Below are positions 42,061 to 53,916 of a stretch of DNA of 64,000 nucleotides, piece after piece. Under the pieces are notes generated by a model. That model worked only from the letters and a program-made list of their open reading frames with translations, was not told the origin of the DNA and did not search any database. Origin of the DNA: Otatea glauca. Taxonomy: Eukaryota; Streptophyta; Magnoliopsida; Poales; Poaceae. The stretch lies in the NCBI GenBank assembly GCA_036346275.1, contig CM070725.1:18342216-18406215 (forward strand). Direction: 5' to 3'. The position numbers and the translations under genes are program-made. Each line of letters begins with the position of its first letter. The stretch's first letter is position 1.

Positions 42061-42796
42061 ACAAAGCCTCACAACAAATTGGGCAAAAAGCTCAAAGGAG
42101 CCAAACCGTCAAAAACCTTCAAGGGAAGGAAGGCCATGCCTCCCCTCTATTTATACTACCTTCGAGTCACCCTCCACCCTTGGATGAGATCCTTCTACCG
42201 TAAGGATCACCATCAAGGGTTAGGATGACTCCCACACACAGCCTTACATGGGCTAACCCAAAACCCAACAAGCACATCGGGTTTTCAAGGCCTACTAACT
42301 AGATCTGCTACTCTATCACCTAGACCACGATCCAACGGCCCTACTTGATTCGAGTAGCTCTCTAGCTAGCATCTCAACCATTCCTTGTCTTCTAGGTTCG
42401 CAGCGACTCCATCTCCAATCATCTTCTAGCGATCCTCGACCGTCTGGACCTTCGACGCAACTCGCCTAGTCCCGGTCATCCTTCGCCTCACCATGACCTA
42501 GAACCATCGTCCTGCATTCTCCAAAAACATGGAAACACATCACATAGCATTGCCGACATTGCTCAAAATCGAGTCGATGAGTTGATATCGAGCATCGAGT
42601 AACCCTACTTGATACTTATCGATTCTCACTCTATTTGAGTCACTCGACCACAAGCCAACGGGGCATTAATCGAACTAACCCGTCGCTCGACCTGGTAGCA
42701 TCCCTACTCGATACTTCCCAATCCTCGCTATACTCGATTCACTCGACCACTGGTCTTCGACCAGGACAGACTCAAATCAAAATCAACCTTGAGTAC
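42061..42796 (-). mobile_element. Unclassified LTR-like fragment inside copia gag
   Basis: Not gag sequence, although gag flanks it on both sides once the gypsy is removed. A minus-strand TATA box, GTATAAATAGAGG (about 42158-42170), and a following untranslated-looking leader suggest an LTR or promoter-bearing element in the copia's own orientation. Pre-insertion it continued at 54800. Its exact ends, and any target duplication, were not found. Confidence 0.4.
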
Positions 42797-42856
42797 TGTC
42801 GACGATCGGGACCGTCGACCGTAAAAAAAGGGGGGAAGGATCGCACGAAGGGGCGA

Positions 42857-45736
42857 TGTAACATCCCAAAATTTGAGTTTTTGGAATGTTTGAATTCAAA
42901 AATAAACCAATTGCATTTTCTTGAATTAATTCCAGCTTAATTTGAATTTTCCATAAATAAAAGGATTTAATTTGACTAAACTGTTCATCAAACTCAAGAT
43001 TTTCAGTTTTAGTTGGGTTCATTGTGCTCCAAGGATTTTTTTCTGTATTTTTAGGGATTTTTCTGAATCTATGTGATATTTATTTGAATTTATTTGCATT
43101 TATTTGAATTTTTGAATTTTTCTTTAATCGGAGAATGTTTTTATTTTCAAAAAAAGCCCCTCGGGACGAATCCGCTCCAGCCCGTTTCCCCAGCCCGTTC
43201 CGCCTCGGCCCAGCTCCACCTCGCGGCCCAGCCAGCCCGCACGCTCCACGGCCGTCCGATGCGCGACGTGTGGACGGATGCGATGCAGCCACGTCGCCGC
43301 GCCGCGAACCCTAGCTGCCGCCGCCACCGCTCGGAGTCCTCGCGCCGCACGTCTTGGAGTCCGTGTCGGACACGGCCGTCGAGGCCGCTATTTAAGCCGC
43401 CGCACGCCTCTCGAGATTCCCCTTCACGCGCCGCCCCTTTTGCCCCACCTCTCACCGCCCGAGACGCCGCCGTCGCTCCGCGCGAGCTCGCCGAAGTTCG
43501 CCGCCGTGCCCGAGACCTCCCGCCGCCTTTTTCTACTCCGTCGGTCCTCCTCCGCCGTTGCCGTTTGCTCGCCCGAGTTCGCCGCGTCGCTCTCTGCCCG
43601 GTCCTCTTTGTCTTCCGCCCGAACCGGTCCTCCTCCGCCGCTTGCCGTGTCGTCTTCCCCGCAGCCGGTGAGCCTCGCGCCGTCGCCTCGCCGTCGTCCC
43701 CCTTCTCGGATTCCTGGCCGTCCGATCTTGCGCATGCATCCCAGATTGCGCCGCGTCTCCTCCGCCGCAGCATCGCTTCTTGGCCGTCCGATCGTGTCGA
43801 GTTGCCGGATGCGCGACGCGTGGCTTGCCGCGTCAGCGCATGCGTCAGCCGCCGCATCAGCCGAGCCGCTGCGTCGCCATTGTAAATCCGCAGTGCGGCG
43901 GGTGCACGGTGAACCGGGCGATGCCGTGAACCCAGTCCACCGTGAACCCGATGACATCAGCGATTGCGCAATAAATCCTTTTTCCGTATAAAAATAAATC
44001 CAGAAATTCTGATTTTCTGATTTCCTGTATTTTCTCTGAATTTAATCTTTCGGAGGCTCGTTCTCCCTCATACGAACTCCGATTGAGGCGATTCAAGTTT
44101 TTAATTTTTTCTAAAATCAAGATCTATCTTCCAGAGCCATTTATTTTCAGTTTTGAGCTTGTTTGAGTCTCTGTTTTGTATTTATTTGGTTTCATTGCTT
44201 CTTTTTCCGGTAGACGCTAATTCCGAGGGAGCGAACGAAGACCTCGAAGACCAAGACTCAGCACTAGATCAGCAAGGCAAGTCGTAATCCTTTGATCATG
44301 TTGATCCTATGTTTGCAAAAGTAATTTACTTTATTACAATTGCATGCTATTTTGTGTATCAATGCTTATTTAATGGGAGCAGATGTATACCTAGTTGACA
44401 TTATGCCACCTTGATTAATTGGGATGCCATGTATCCATTGTTAAACCTAGGTTGGGACATTACTAGTTGGACATAATCATTATACCAACATTGGGTTATC
44501 GTAGCTATGCTTAGACCTGCTTAGTGTACAAAGGGGTTCATGTCACCTGCTGAATAATGTTAATATTGACTTAATGAGATATTGAATCGTGGACGTTAGC
44601 CACTGTGGTAAAATTTGTTGTACCATGGCGGGGTTTGCCATTGGTCTTGGTTGAACTAATTGTTTTTCCCTCGGGCAAGTGATCGTGCAGTAAAGGGGGT
44701 GCTTTCTAGCACATTGGGATGTGGATGTCTTGCCTGAGACAACTTAAGGACTTAATCTTGTGCGCCATTGCACTGGGCCTAACCGTACTACCACAAGTCT
44801 GGTATGGGACAGACCTAGCTGATTAATTTGCAATGTCTAGCCTTGAGTACTGCCAGTTGGTTGTCTGGGTTCCGGGATGGACGGGTAGATTTGCAAGGCG
44901 CAAGAGGGGGCCCTAAGGGGCGAAACCTTAGCGGGCAGTACCGAGTTTAGACAGTGCATTGTAAAGGCTTTGTCATGATATCTCTGCGACACGCCAAAGG
45001 AAGTGTGTTAAGATCGATTGCACAAAGAGATGTTCATGTCTTGTGGGTAAAGTTGTACAACCTCTGAAGAGTGTAAAACTATTCGAATAGCCGCGTCCGC
45101 GGTCATGGACAAGCCCGGGAATTTCACACGGGGTATAGAGTTTTCATGAATTGTGGAATGTGGAATTGTTGGGATGTGAACAGGGAGTTCACTGTTGTTT
45201 TGTTGTCTATCATTGATCTATCAGTTATTTATTTATGTTTTCATAAATATGCTTTCAATCTATTTATTGTATTTCAATTCAAGTTATTGCTTTCTGCAAA
45301 TGAACTATATAGCCATCCTTGTCAAGCCGTGCATAAAAATATTGCATCAATTCCCTACGCTTGCTGAGTACTTTTGTACTCACGGCTTTATGCCCTTGTT
45401 GATCGATTCTTTGAAGGAGATAATGAATATCATGAGAAGGAATTCTATGAAGACTCGTGGATTAGGAAGGCGTTCCCCAAGCGATTGCACGTGGCATGTC
45501 GAATAGCTCAAGTTATCTTTTCATTGCAATAATTATTTGTTTCATAAGCCCTTAAGGCATAATGGTGTAGCGTTGACCATAAGGTCGTTTGCTTTATTTA
45601 ATAATAATTTTCTTCTTCTTAGTTAATTCGTTGTATGGAATGATATTTCATCTATGTTTCCCTTTGTGTGCACTAAGCGTGATCTGGACTAGTGTAGTAT
45701 ACGGAGGGTTTGGATTTACAAATCCGGGTCCCGACA
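42857..45736 (+). mobile_element. Solo LTR of a large gypsy-type element (2.88 kb)
   Basis: Begins TGTAACATCCCAAAATTTG and ends GGTCCCGACA, splitting the left gypsy LTR: sequence on either side (GAAGGGGCGA and GAGGCCAGTCGCG) is contiguous in the intact right LTR. A TATA-like CTATTTAAGCC at 43388 precedes a GC-rich leader (43400-43900). A palindrome GAGTACTTTTGTACTC lies near the 3' end (45366-45381). The start is shared with long-LTR grass gypsy families. Target duplication is not clean (GGCGA against AAAGA/AAGAG). Open frames in the GC-rich part overlap on both strands and look spurious. Confidence 0.65.
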
Positions 45737-46567
45737 AAGAGGCCAGTCGCGTTAAATGCGGGAAGAGGGGTTAGGAGGCGTGCAAAGACGGGGAAGAAGA
45801 GCGAGCAAGCGGGGACACAAAGTTTATATTGGTTCGAGCCCCCTAGGTTGGGTAACAGCTCTACTCCAGTCTTGCCCGTAGGCGAAAGATGTCTAAGAGC
45901 TCCTCTGGAGAGAACTATAGGGGGAGACCGGCCTCGGGGTCGCTGGGAGGCAACGGTCGAGGGAGCTCGGTGAACGGTGGATTGTAAAAGTGTTGCCACA
46001 GACGTATTTGCGCGTTCCCCTTAGGTTTCTTGGTGTGTTGCCTTGTGCGATCTTGTTACCATTGTGGTTCTTTGGATCTTTGGATCTCTCTCCGCCAAGG
46101 CGGTTGGGCGCTTTTAGGCTCCGTGGCGATCCGAGGTTGGCGTTAGGTGGCCGTTTGTGAGTTGATCGAGGCGCTAACCTTGATTCCACAGGGGAGCGAC
46201 AGAGCTGCTGAGGAGTGGTTGACCCTAGTCCCCACGCAGGGGATTCTGACAGGGGCAGATAGCCTCTAGTCCCCACGCAGGGGGACTGACAAGAGTGGTT
46301 GACCCTAGTTCCCACGCAGGGGATGGGGGTCATCCATACATAAAAGAGGGGATCTATTACATTGAAGTCTGGGCCGGGGGTGCCGAGGTCGAGGAGGTCG
46401 TCGAGGTTTGCAGCAGTTTGGGGAAGCTCTTGCCTGAGCTCGGGAATAGTCTTCTAAGCTCGGGACCACCCTCGCCCGAGCTCGGGAACAGTCCTCTAAG
46501 CTCGGGGGAGGACGGCCTAAAGCCCCGGGGGGGCCTTGACACGTGTCAGGATGACCGATCCCCGACA
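45737..46567 (-). repeat. Remainder of the left (3') gypsy LTR
   Basis: Aligns with 53970-54799 of the right LTR (shared ACACAAAGTTTATA(T/C)TGGTT, GGTTCGAGCCCCCTAGGTTG and CACACGTGTCAGGATGACC-type words) and ends CCCCGACA at 46567. Together with 42797-42856 it gives 891 bp, against 883 bp on the right. Several substitutions and a ~25-bp indel separate the two LTRs. Confidence 0.85.
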
Positions 46568-46599
46568 ACCAGCCCCCGAGGCTCAAGAAATGGTCTGAG

Positions 46600-48575
46600 A
46601 CTCTAGGCGTTCTTGAGTCTGAAGTCTTCGAGGAGGGATCGCCCTTTTGGCTGAGCTCGGGAATGTTTGAGGTTGGGTTTGACCGAGGCCTCGGACTGGA
46701 GACTGACCGGGCTAAGGATGCTCGAGGTCAGATGTAACCGAGGCCTCGCTTGGGATCACCCAGGCTCGGGCACGACTCGGAATGGAGACTGACCGAGCTA
46801 AGGATGCTCGAGGTCAGATGTAACCGAGGCCTCGCCTGGAATCACCCAGGCCCGGGCACGACTCGGACTGGTCGGCCTGGGTTTACTCAGGCTTTAGACC
46901 AGATTTGGGCCTCAGGTCCAGCCCGGCGAGCTCGAGAATGCCTCAAGCTCGGTGAAGCTCTCTCAGAGGGCGGTTTAGAAATTTGTATCCTGGCCACCTG
47001 GCCCTAGAGGTAAGGCCAGCTTAGTGTGACAGAGCGGCTTATCGCGACCGGAGTCATCCCCAGTGGTGAATTTAAAACTGCGACCTCCGAGCCCGGGAAA
47101 TGTCATCGGGCTCGGGGCACCCTCTGATAACGTTCAATGGTCGGCAGGACGGGGGATTAGCCGTCTTATCCTAATAATGATTGCCTTATTGCGGCCCCCG
47201 ATCCTGGGAATGCCCAGGCTCGGGTGATCATCCCCGAGGCGAACCTAGAGAACGCGACCTCTGGCGCTGCAAAAAGGAACACGCAAAAATATACGCATAG
47301 ACGTCTCGAGTTCCGCTCCACGTGACCTCTGGTCCGGACCTACAACGGGAGGGAGCTCTGAAGCGATGAGATTCGGCTTACACCAGTTGCATCGACCTCC
47401 TAGAGGCAGTCTTTATGGTCACACCGTGGGATTGCGTTGCTCGAGGCGCGAATACCAAACGGAAAAAGAAGGCAGGCCTTACCTGTGCCTCTTAGGTCGA
47501 GCCGGTTGCCCTTGGGAATATATCGAGGTTATATTAACCGAGACCTCACCCATAAGTACTCAGGCTCGGGCACGACTCAGATTGGTCGGCTTGAAAACCT
47601 GGTCACGGGGGAATTAGTCGGCTTATTGCGACAGAGCGGCTTATAGCGACTGAGATCGTCCCCAGCAGTGATTTTAGAGATCACGACCTTCGAGCCCGGG
47701 AATGTCATCAGGCTCGGGGTGCTCCTTGAGGACGTTCAATGGTCGGCAGCACAGGGGAATAGCCGGCTTACTCCGATAAGGATCGTTTTACAGTGGCCTC
47801 CGAGCCCGAGAATGCATCGGGCTCGGGACACGAACATCCCTGAGGCGAACCTAGAGAATGCAGCCTCAATTTAACCGAGGCCTCACCTGGAAGTACTCAG
47901 GCTCGGGCACGACTCGGACTGGCTGGCCTGAGATTACTCAGGCTTCGGACCAGGTTTGGGCCTCGGGTCCAACCCGGCGAGCTCAGAAATGCTTCAAGCT
48001 CGGCGGGGCTCCCTCAGAGGGCGGTTTAGAAATTCGAACCTGGCCACTTAGCCCCAGGGGAAAGGCCGGCTTAGTGCGTAGGCCAGCTTATCACGACCGA
48101 GTCATCCCCGGTGGTGAATTTAAAACTGCGACCTCCGAGCCCGGGAATGTCATCGGGATCGGGGCGCCCTCTGAGAACGTTCAATGGTTGGCAGCACGGG
48201 GGAATGGCCGGCTTATCCAGATAACGATCGCCTTATTGCGGCCTCCGATCCTGGGAATGCCCAGGCTCGGGTGGTCATCCCCGAGGCGGACCTAAAGAAC
48301 GCGACCCTGGGCGCTGCAAAACAGAACACGCATGGACGTCTCGAGGCCGAGCTCGCCGTGTGACCTTATGGTTACCCTTATGGCCACGCCGCGAAGTCGC
48401 GTCGCTCGAGGCGTTCTATGATAAACAAGAGGACTTTCGGCCGAAAGAAAGCCAACGGAGCCTCGGGCCCGAGGTCTTTAAGATAGCGCGATCTTCCACA
48501 GAAGAACCTGCAACTTGGGATCGTGACCGGACGTCACGCCCCCCCCCCCCCGAAGACCGAAGGAGGTTAATGTCG
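46600..48575. repeat. Non-coding direct repeats in the gypsy interior
   Basis: About 500 bp at 46805-47312 recurs at 47870-48348 (start AACCGAGGCCTCxCCTGGAA, end GACGTCTCGAG), with a partial copy at 47630-47860. Words such as CTCGGGCACGACTCGG and AACGTTCAATGG recur throughout. It occupies the place where pol would be in an autonomous gypsy. Open frames here are incidental to GC-rich composition. Confidence 0.8.
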
Positions 48576-48580
48576 GAAGC

Positions 48581-51500
48581 TGTTAGGTCGAGGATGCCGA
48601 CTAGAGGGGGGTGAATAGGCGGCTTTTTTAAAAAACTTTCTCTTTCTAATTTCTACAAAGCAATTCACCCCTAATTACCCTTATGACAAAACCTTATCAA
48701 TAATAATGCGGAAGCTATAAACTAAGGTTTTGACAATTAAAGCCTAAATCAACTAGGCTCACTATGTGCACTAACTAATTATGTCTCTAACAAAAAGCAA
48801 TTCTAAAGACAAGCAATCAATCAGTTTAATTCTATGAATGTAAATTGTTTGAATATAAATAAAGAGAACAAGGCAAGCACAAGAGACACAATAATTTTTA
48901 CCGTGGTGTTCGGAGACTTGCCGGTCTCCCCTAGTCCACGTTGAGGTTATCCCAAACGAATTGGACCGGCTCCACGAATTTGAGCACCCACTTCGAATCC
49001 ACTAGATGTGATTTTTCACGCTTTCGCGTAGGCTCAACCCGAACCTTCACAAACTTTGCCGGGGCTTCTCACAACCTTGAGAGCTCCCGCGCACGACGCT
49101 CTACGCCGTCTAGGAGTCGGCAACCTCCAAGAGTAACAAGCCGAATCCTCTCGCTTGAACTTCACCAAGCACAACACATGTGCTTCCGGTGATCACCAAG
49201 TGCAACTCATGCACAAGGATCCTCCTCAAGTGCAACACATCCACAAGAGGCTCTCAATCCTCTCCTAATTGCAAAACATGCAATTAGAGGCTCACACTAG
49301 CTCAAGAAGCAAATTGGAGAAGGCAACACATGCACTTCACCCCAAAGAACACACACTTGATTTCAGCAACCAGCAAATGCCCCCCAAGGCCTCCTTTTAT
49401 AGCCTCCAAGCCAAAACTAGCCGTTGGGGCAAAATCTGGAAAAACTCAAGAATCGAGACTACCGCCCTCTCGGGACCCGGTAACACGGCCTCGCCAACGG
49501 CTACAAAACTAGCTGTTGCGGAAAACCAGTAGCACCGCCAGCCGGGAGCAGTGCTACCGCTCGGGCGTAGCACCGGCCTCAACCCGGATGCACGGCCTCG
49601 GCCGAACTCAAAACACTCTCTCTCGAAAAATCACACCGGCTAGAGGCGGTAGCACGGACCTCCGGTGCTACCGGCCTACCATGGGCGGTAGCACCGGACT
49701 GCCAACCCGCCCAAAAACATCCTCTCTGGAAATTTCACACGGCCAGAGGCGGTAGCACCGGCCTCCGGTGCTACCGGTAAAGCTAACGGTAGCACGGACC
49801 CGGTGCTACCGGCCTTACAAGCGATGCAGACGAGGCCTCGAGGAGAAAACAACATTTTACACAAAACTTTTCTCCAAACCATTAAAGATATATTCTTGGA
49901 GCTATGTGAGGATCAACACATGATCACAACACTATGCAAAACATATTTGCATATGTTAATCACATACTCCAAAGAATCTCATTAAGCACAACTTATTTAC
50001 AAAACACATTTGCAAATAAACCAAGAACTTATGAGATCAATCCTCTTAGCCATGTGATGATCAACACATGATCAAGTCAATTTGCAAAACACATTTGCAA
50101 ACCTTATTCACATGCTTTAGGATCGGAACCCATAATCACAAGTTCATTTGCAAAACACATTTGCAAATAACAAATCCAACTAACGAAAACACATTTCGTA
50201 AACAACTCAAGATCTATTTGCAAAGCGTATTAAGCAAATCAAACTCGAGTCTATGAGATTAATCCCCTAGCCATGTGAAGGTCAACACAAGACCAGTCAA
50301 CTTGCAAACACCGTTGCAAGCCCTACTCACATGCTCTCGGGATTAGGACTCATAGACCTCGGTTTATTCGCACAACGAACTTGCAAATACACATTAAACC
50401 AATTTTATGCTTGAGCATTGTTCTTTGCAACACATGTAAAAACCTAGCTCCAAGCAATACCAAAACATGAGCTCTCTATTTGCAACACATGCAAATCTCT
50501 AGCACCATGCAAGCAACCACAACAATTACAAGTGCATGAGCTCTCTATTTGCAACACATGCAAATCTCTAACTCCATGCAACCACTTTAAACCAAATTGC
50601 TTGAGCTCTCTCCTTTTGCGACACATGCAAAATCTAGCTCCAAGCAAAAACCAAATCAAATAAGATTCAAATAAGATGCAAGTATGAGCACCCTTATTTG
50701 CAACACATGCAAATACTTAGCTCATACAAAATCCAATGCACAAGCTTCACCAATTTGCAACACATGCCAAATGGTTAGCTTCATGCAAACATCAAACAAG
50801 AGAGTGAGCTAGAGTGAACCGGATCGAGTTCATCAACACATGATGAAGCTCAAGCTAAAAGACTCAACCCCTCTTAATAGTACGGCACCTAACAAGCAAC
50901 CCGGTCTCACAACAAAACACCGAGACCGGTAAAAGACTAGGAACACATCCTTAGCCCTAGCTAGTTATACCTTTGCCGCATTTGATCCACTTGGAGATTT
51001 TATGATTTCCAATCATCTTCTCTCCAGGATCACTTGTTCTTCTTCTTCTTGGTCATCAACGCATGATGAACCTTCTCTAGCCCTTCTCTTCACTTCGGGA
51101 TCACCTCTTGAAGCTCATCAACACATGATGACTTCTTCTTCTCGATTCTTCATCATCTTGGACTTAACCTGCTTCACAACTCATGGAAGATGTTAGTCCA
51201 ACAAACACGGTTATCTCAATCATCACCGCACTCCATTAACACATAATGGATGCCTCCAAGATCGATTGAGCACAACCCAAATTAATTTGAATGATTAATT
51301 GTTGTCTTGAGCACTTTGATGCAACTAATGCTTCATTATACTCAAGAACTTTTTGCTTGTCTTTAATCAACAAGGAACACCATCAACACATGATGAAATA
51401 TCCTTTTATTGATTGAAAGACAATCAAACTCAATTTAAATTTCATTTAAATTGATATGAGTATATATATAACTACACAAGTCATATATACTCAAAAGATT

Positions 51501-51872
51501 GTTTCAAGGTCTTGATCCTTTATATTGTATGACAAGAGGACATGGATCAATACAATTGAAACATCAAGTTAAATTATAAACTCCCCCTAGATGTGTGCAT
51601 TCATGTATATATGAATTAAAAACATAATGCACATATTTGGTCTAAAGATATGGAAGAGTTCATACTTCAACTTGAATTCTAAGTATGCATTTATATAATA
51701 GAATGAATACGAGTGCATACCTTAGGTTTTCCATTTTCCATCCAAGTATGAGACTAATAAGAATAAGACTTAATAAAACATGTTAGTCTCATAATGATTA
51801 GATTTGTCATTAAACAATGATTAAACATTAATATTAATCCAATCACCAAAACCAATAGAGCTTGAACTTACA
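48581..51872 (-). mobile_element. Solo LTR, Sirevirus-type copia, 3.3 kb, TSD GAAGC
   Basis: Begins TGTTAGGTCGAGGATGCC then GACTAGAGGGGGGTGAATAG; flanked by GAAGC at 48576-48580 and 51873-51877. It shares with the 56898-58589 LTR the word TCTCCCCTA(G/A)TCCACGTTGA (48926, 57194), a minus-strand TATA box (CTATAAAAGG, ~49391) and palindromic CGGTAGCACCGG/CCGGTGCTACCG words (49555-49830). The right half (49920-50780) is full of TTTGCAAAACACATTTGCAA and ATTTGCAACACATGCAAAT repeats. Confidence 0.82.
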
Positions 51873-51877
51873 GAAGC

Positions 51878-52462
51878 AAAGGAGATCTTTATCACGGGCG
51901 CATACCTGGGCGGGACCGGAGTGCGGTGATATAAGGGTTAAGAGATCCAGGCGCTCCACACCGGCTCACTGTGCGCTCGACCCCTTGGCGTCGATCCTCG
52001 CATGATGACCTCTAGGCTTGCTTACTCAAGATGCGAGATAGCATAAGAGGAAATAAGAGATGACAAAGCAGCATAGTTTATTGTGAGGAAAAACTAGGCC
52101 GAGCCCCTTAGCTCGGAGCTCTTACCGGTGATGGTCCCAGGCCCGTGCCCTGCGACGGGGGGAATGGTCGGCTTACTGCGATGAGAATCGGCTTACCGCG
52201 TATCCGACCCCTGGAGGTGAACCACGAGACTACCACGGCGGCTCGAGTAGGGGGCCCGAGGGCCAAAACTCGAGTATCTCGAGATTGGCAAGCCCACGGG
52301 CGTGACCGACGGGACGGACCCTGCGACAGGGGGATAGACGGCTTACCGCGATGAGGATCGGCTTACTGCGCGTTCGACCCCCAGAGAGAAGTGTCCGGGT
52401 CACAGCCCAAGTCACGTTTGCTCGGGATACGAGAGACAAGCATAATGGCAAGGGGAATCATT
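51878..52462. other. Gypsy interior downstream of gag, non-coding
   Basis: Resumes after the solo LTR. It contains two copies of a segment with ATCGGCTTAC(C/T)GCG and CCCTGCGAC(G/A)GGGGG, and no pol-like frame. Confidence 0.6.
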
Positions 52463-53830
52463 CTATCTCAAAACAGACGAAGGAGGAGCATTAGACATAA
52501 AACCTCCTTCCTTAGCGCCGGATGGCCCCGCCTCGTTGAAGGCGAGGCCGAGCTTGCCTCGGTCGTAGTCGTGCTTCCAGCGGACGGCATCGTCCGCGTC
52601 TGCATATCGTTTCGCCATGCAGAACAGTTTGATGACGGTGAGCGTTGTAGCGATCTCGAGGTCCTCCGTGAGGCGTCTATCGTGGACACCGAACTTGAAG
52701 GCCTTGATGATGGTCAAATCAGAGACGTTGGGGATCGAGTTCCGTGCGAGGGTAAACCGATGCACGAAGTCTCGTAGGGGCTCGCCCTTTCCCTGGATAA
52801 CACGATCCGGGTCCCTTTCTCGTCCAGGTCGCTCGTAGCAGCTCTGGAAGTTGGAGTGGAGGGCGCTCCGCAACTGGTGCCATGATCGGAAGGCGTCGGG
52901 CGCCTGGTTAAAGAGCCAGGTGCGGGCAGCCCCGTCCAGAACGGTGGGGAGATAGTTGGCCATCACGGCCTCGTCCCCGTCGGTCGCCAAGATGGCGGTG
53001 GAGTATATGGAGAGGAATTCCACAGGGTTCTTGGTCCCGTCGAACCGCTCCATTATTGCCGGCTTGAACTGAGCCGGCCAGCGCACTCGACGAAGGTCGT
53101 TTGAGTACGCCGGGCAGCCGTAGGTCGGGAGGCCGCTACCGCCGCTACTGGCGTCGGAGTCGCCGTCCGCCGACAGGGGAAACTCAAGCCGGCGGCGCAC
53201 CCCGCACCGATAACGACGGTCGGCAGGAGTGTCGTTAGGGCGGTGGCGTGGGCAGTCGCGAACCTTTTGGCGCCATGGCAGAATGTCTGGGGAGAGTCAT
53301 CCGGAAGCATCGCTGCTTGAGCGAGCATCACTGTTACTCCGCTAGCTGAACGGCCAGTGATCGTGCGGCAGGGCGCTGTTGCTCGCCAAGGGGCGAGACT
53401 CGGAGCCCAGGAGTCCCCTTTGCCTCGGAGGCGCGACGTCGTCGGTTGCCTTGTTGAGTTCTTCGGCTAGGGACCATCAGAAGAGGGCCGAGCCGGTCCG
53501 CGTAGGGTCAGCCATGACCCGGGCGATGGCCCGCAAGCGCTCTCGGGCAGGCTCGTTCGGATGGGAAGGACTGAGTTGTCCGGACAGAGAGCAGGCCATA
53601 CCGCGCTCTTCTTGCCGAATGGCGGTGATGGCTTGGTTGATGGCGACCTGAGCGAGTCGATGTGCCTCCTGCGGAGTCTCTGGGCCGCCGTCATCCGCCC
53701 CAGGAGTCGCCTCGCGGCTTTCGGCCATAAAGACCCGGCGTTCGTGAGGCGGTAATGAGGGCGAGAGCATAGAGGTGGAGCCTTGGCACTCAGGGACAGC
53801 GTCCGAGCCCAGGCTTGCTGATCGTGACAT
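52463..53830 (-). pseudogene. Gypsy gag (capsid-like) of the non-autonomous element
   Basis: Structural protein forming the virus-like particle of LTR retrotransposons. From the right, MSRSASLGSDAVPE (53477-53830) opens a Ser/Pro/Glu-rich N-terminus. After stops and frame changes at about 53270-53470 the capsid-like region is read at 52463-53200. It contains RWPAQFKPAIMERFDGTKNP, EFLSIYSTAILATDGDEAVM, ARTWLFNQAP and RSWHQLRSALHSNF, typical of the retrotransposon gag family. No zinc knuckle, protease or pol follows. It lies next to the 5' LTR (53917) and primer site, confirming minus orientation. Confidence 0.8.
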
Positions 53831-53900
53831 GCCGATGGCGAAGCTGAAGGTGCTGACGCCGCTAAGGCAATGAACTTTGAACGAACGAAACTTTGGGCCT

Positions 53901-53914
53901 CACGGTGGGCGCCA
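53901..53914 (-). other. Putative primer-binding site of the gypsy
   Basis: Minus strand TGGCGCCCACCGTG, two bases after the 5' LTR. The form TGGCGCC is common among grass gypsy primer sites. The tRNA species is not assigned. Confidence 0.6.
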
Positions 53915-53916
53915 GC

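Noticed and set aside
43094..43991. Several overlapping 170-260-codon open frames on both strands
   Set aside because: GC-rich leader region inside a solo LTR; Arg/Ala/Ser-rich in every frame, no recognisable domain.
48540..48551. Run of 12 C (and 13 G at ~54755) as functional motifs
   Set aside because: Homopolymers in GC-rich retrotransposon sequence; length probably inaccurate.
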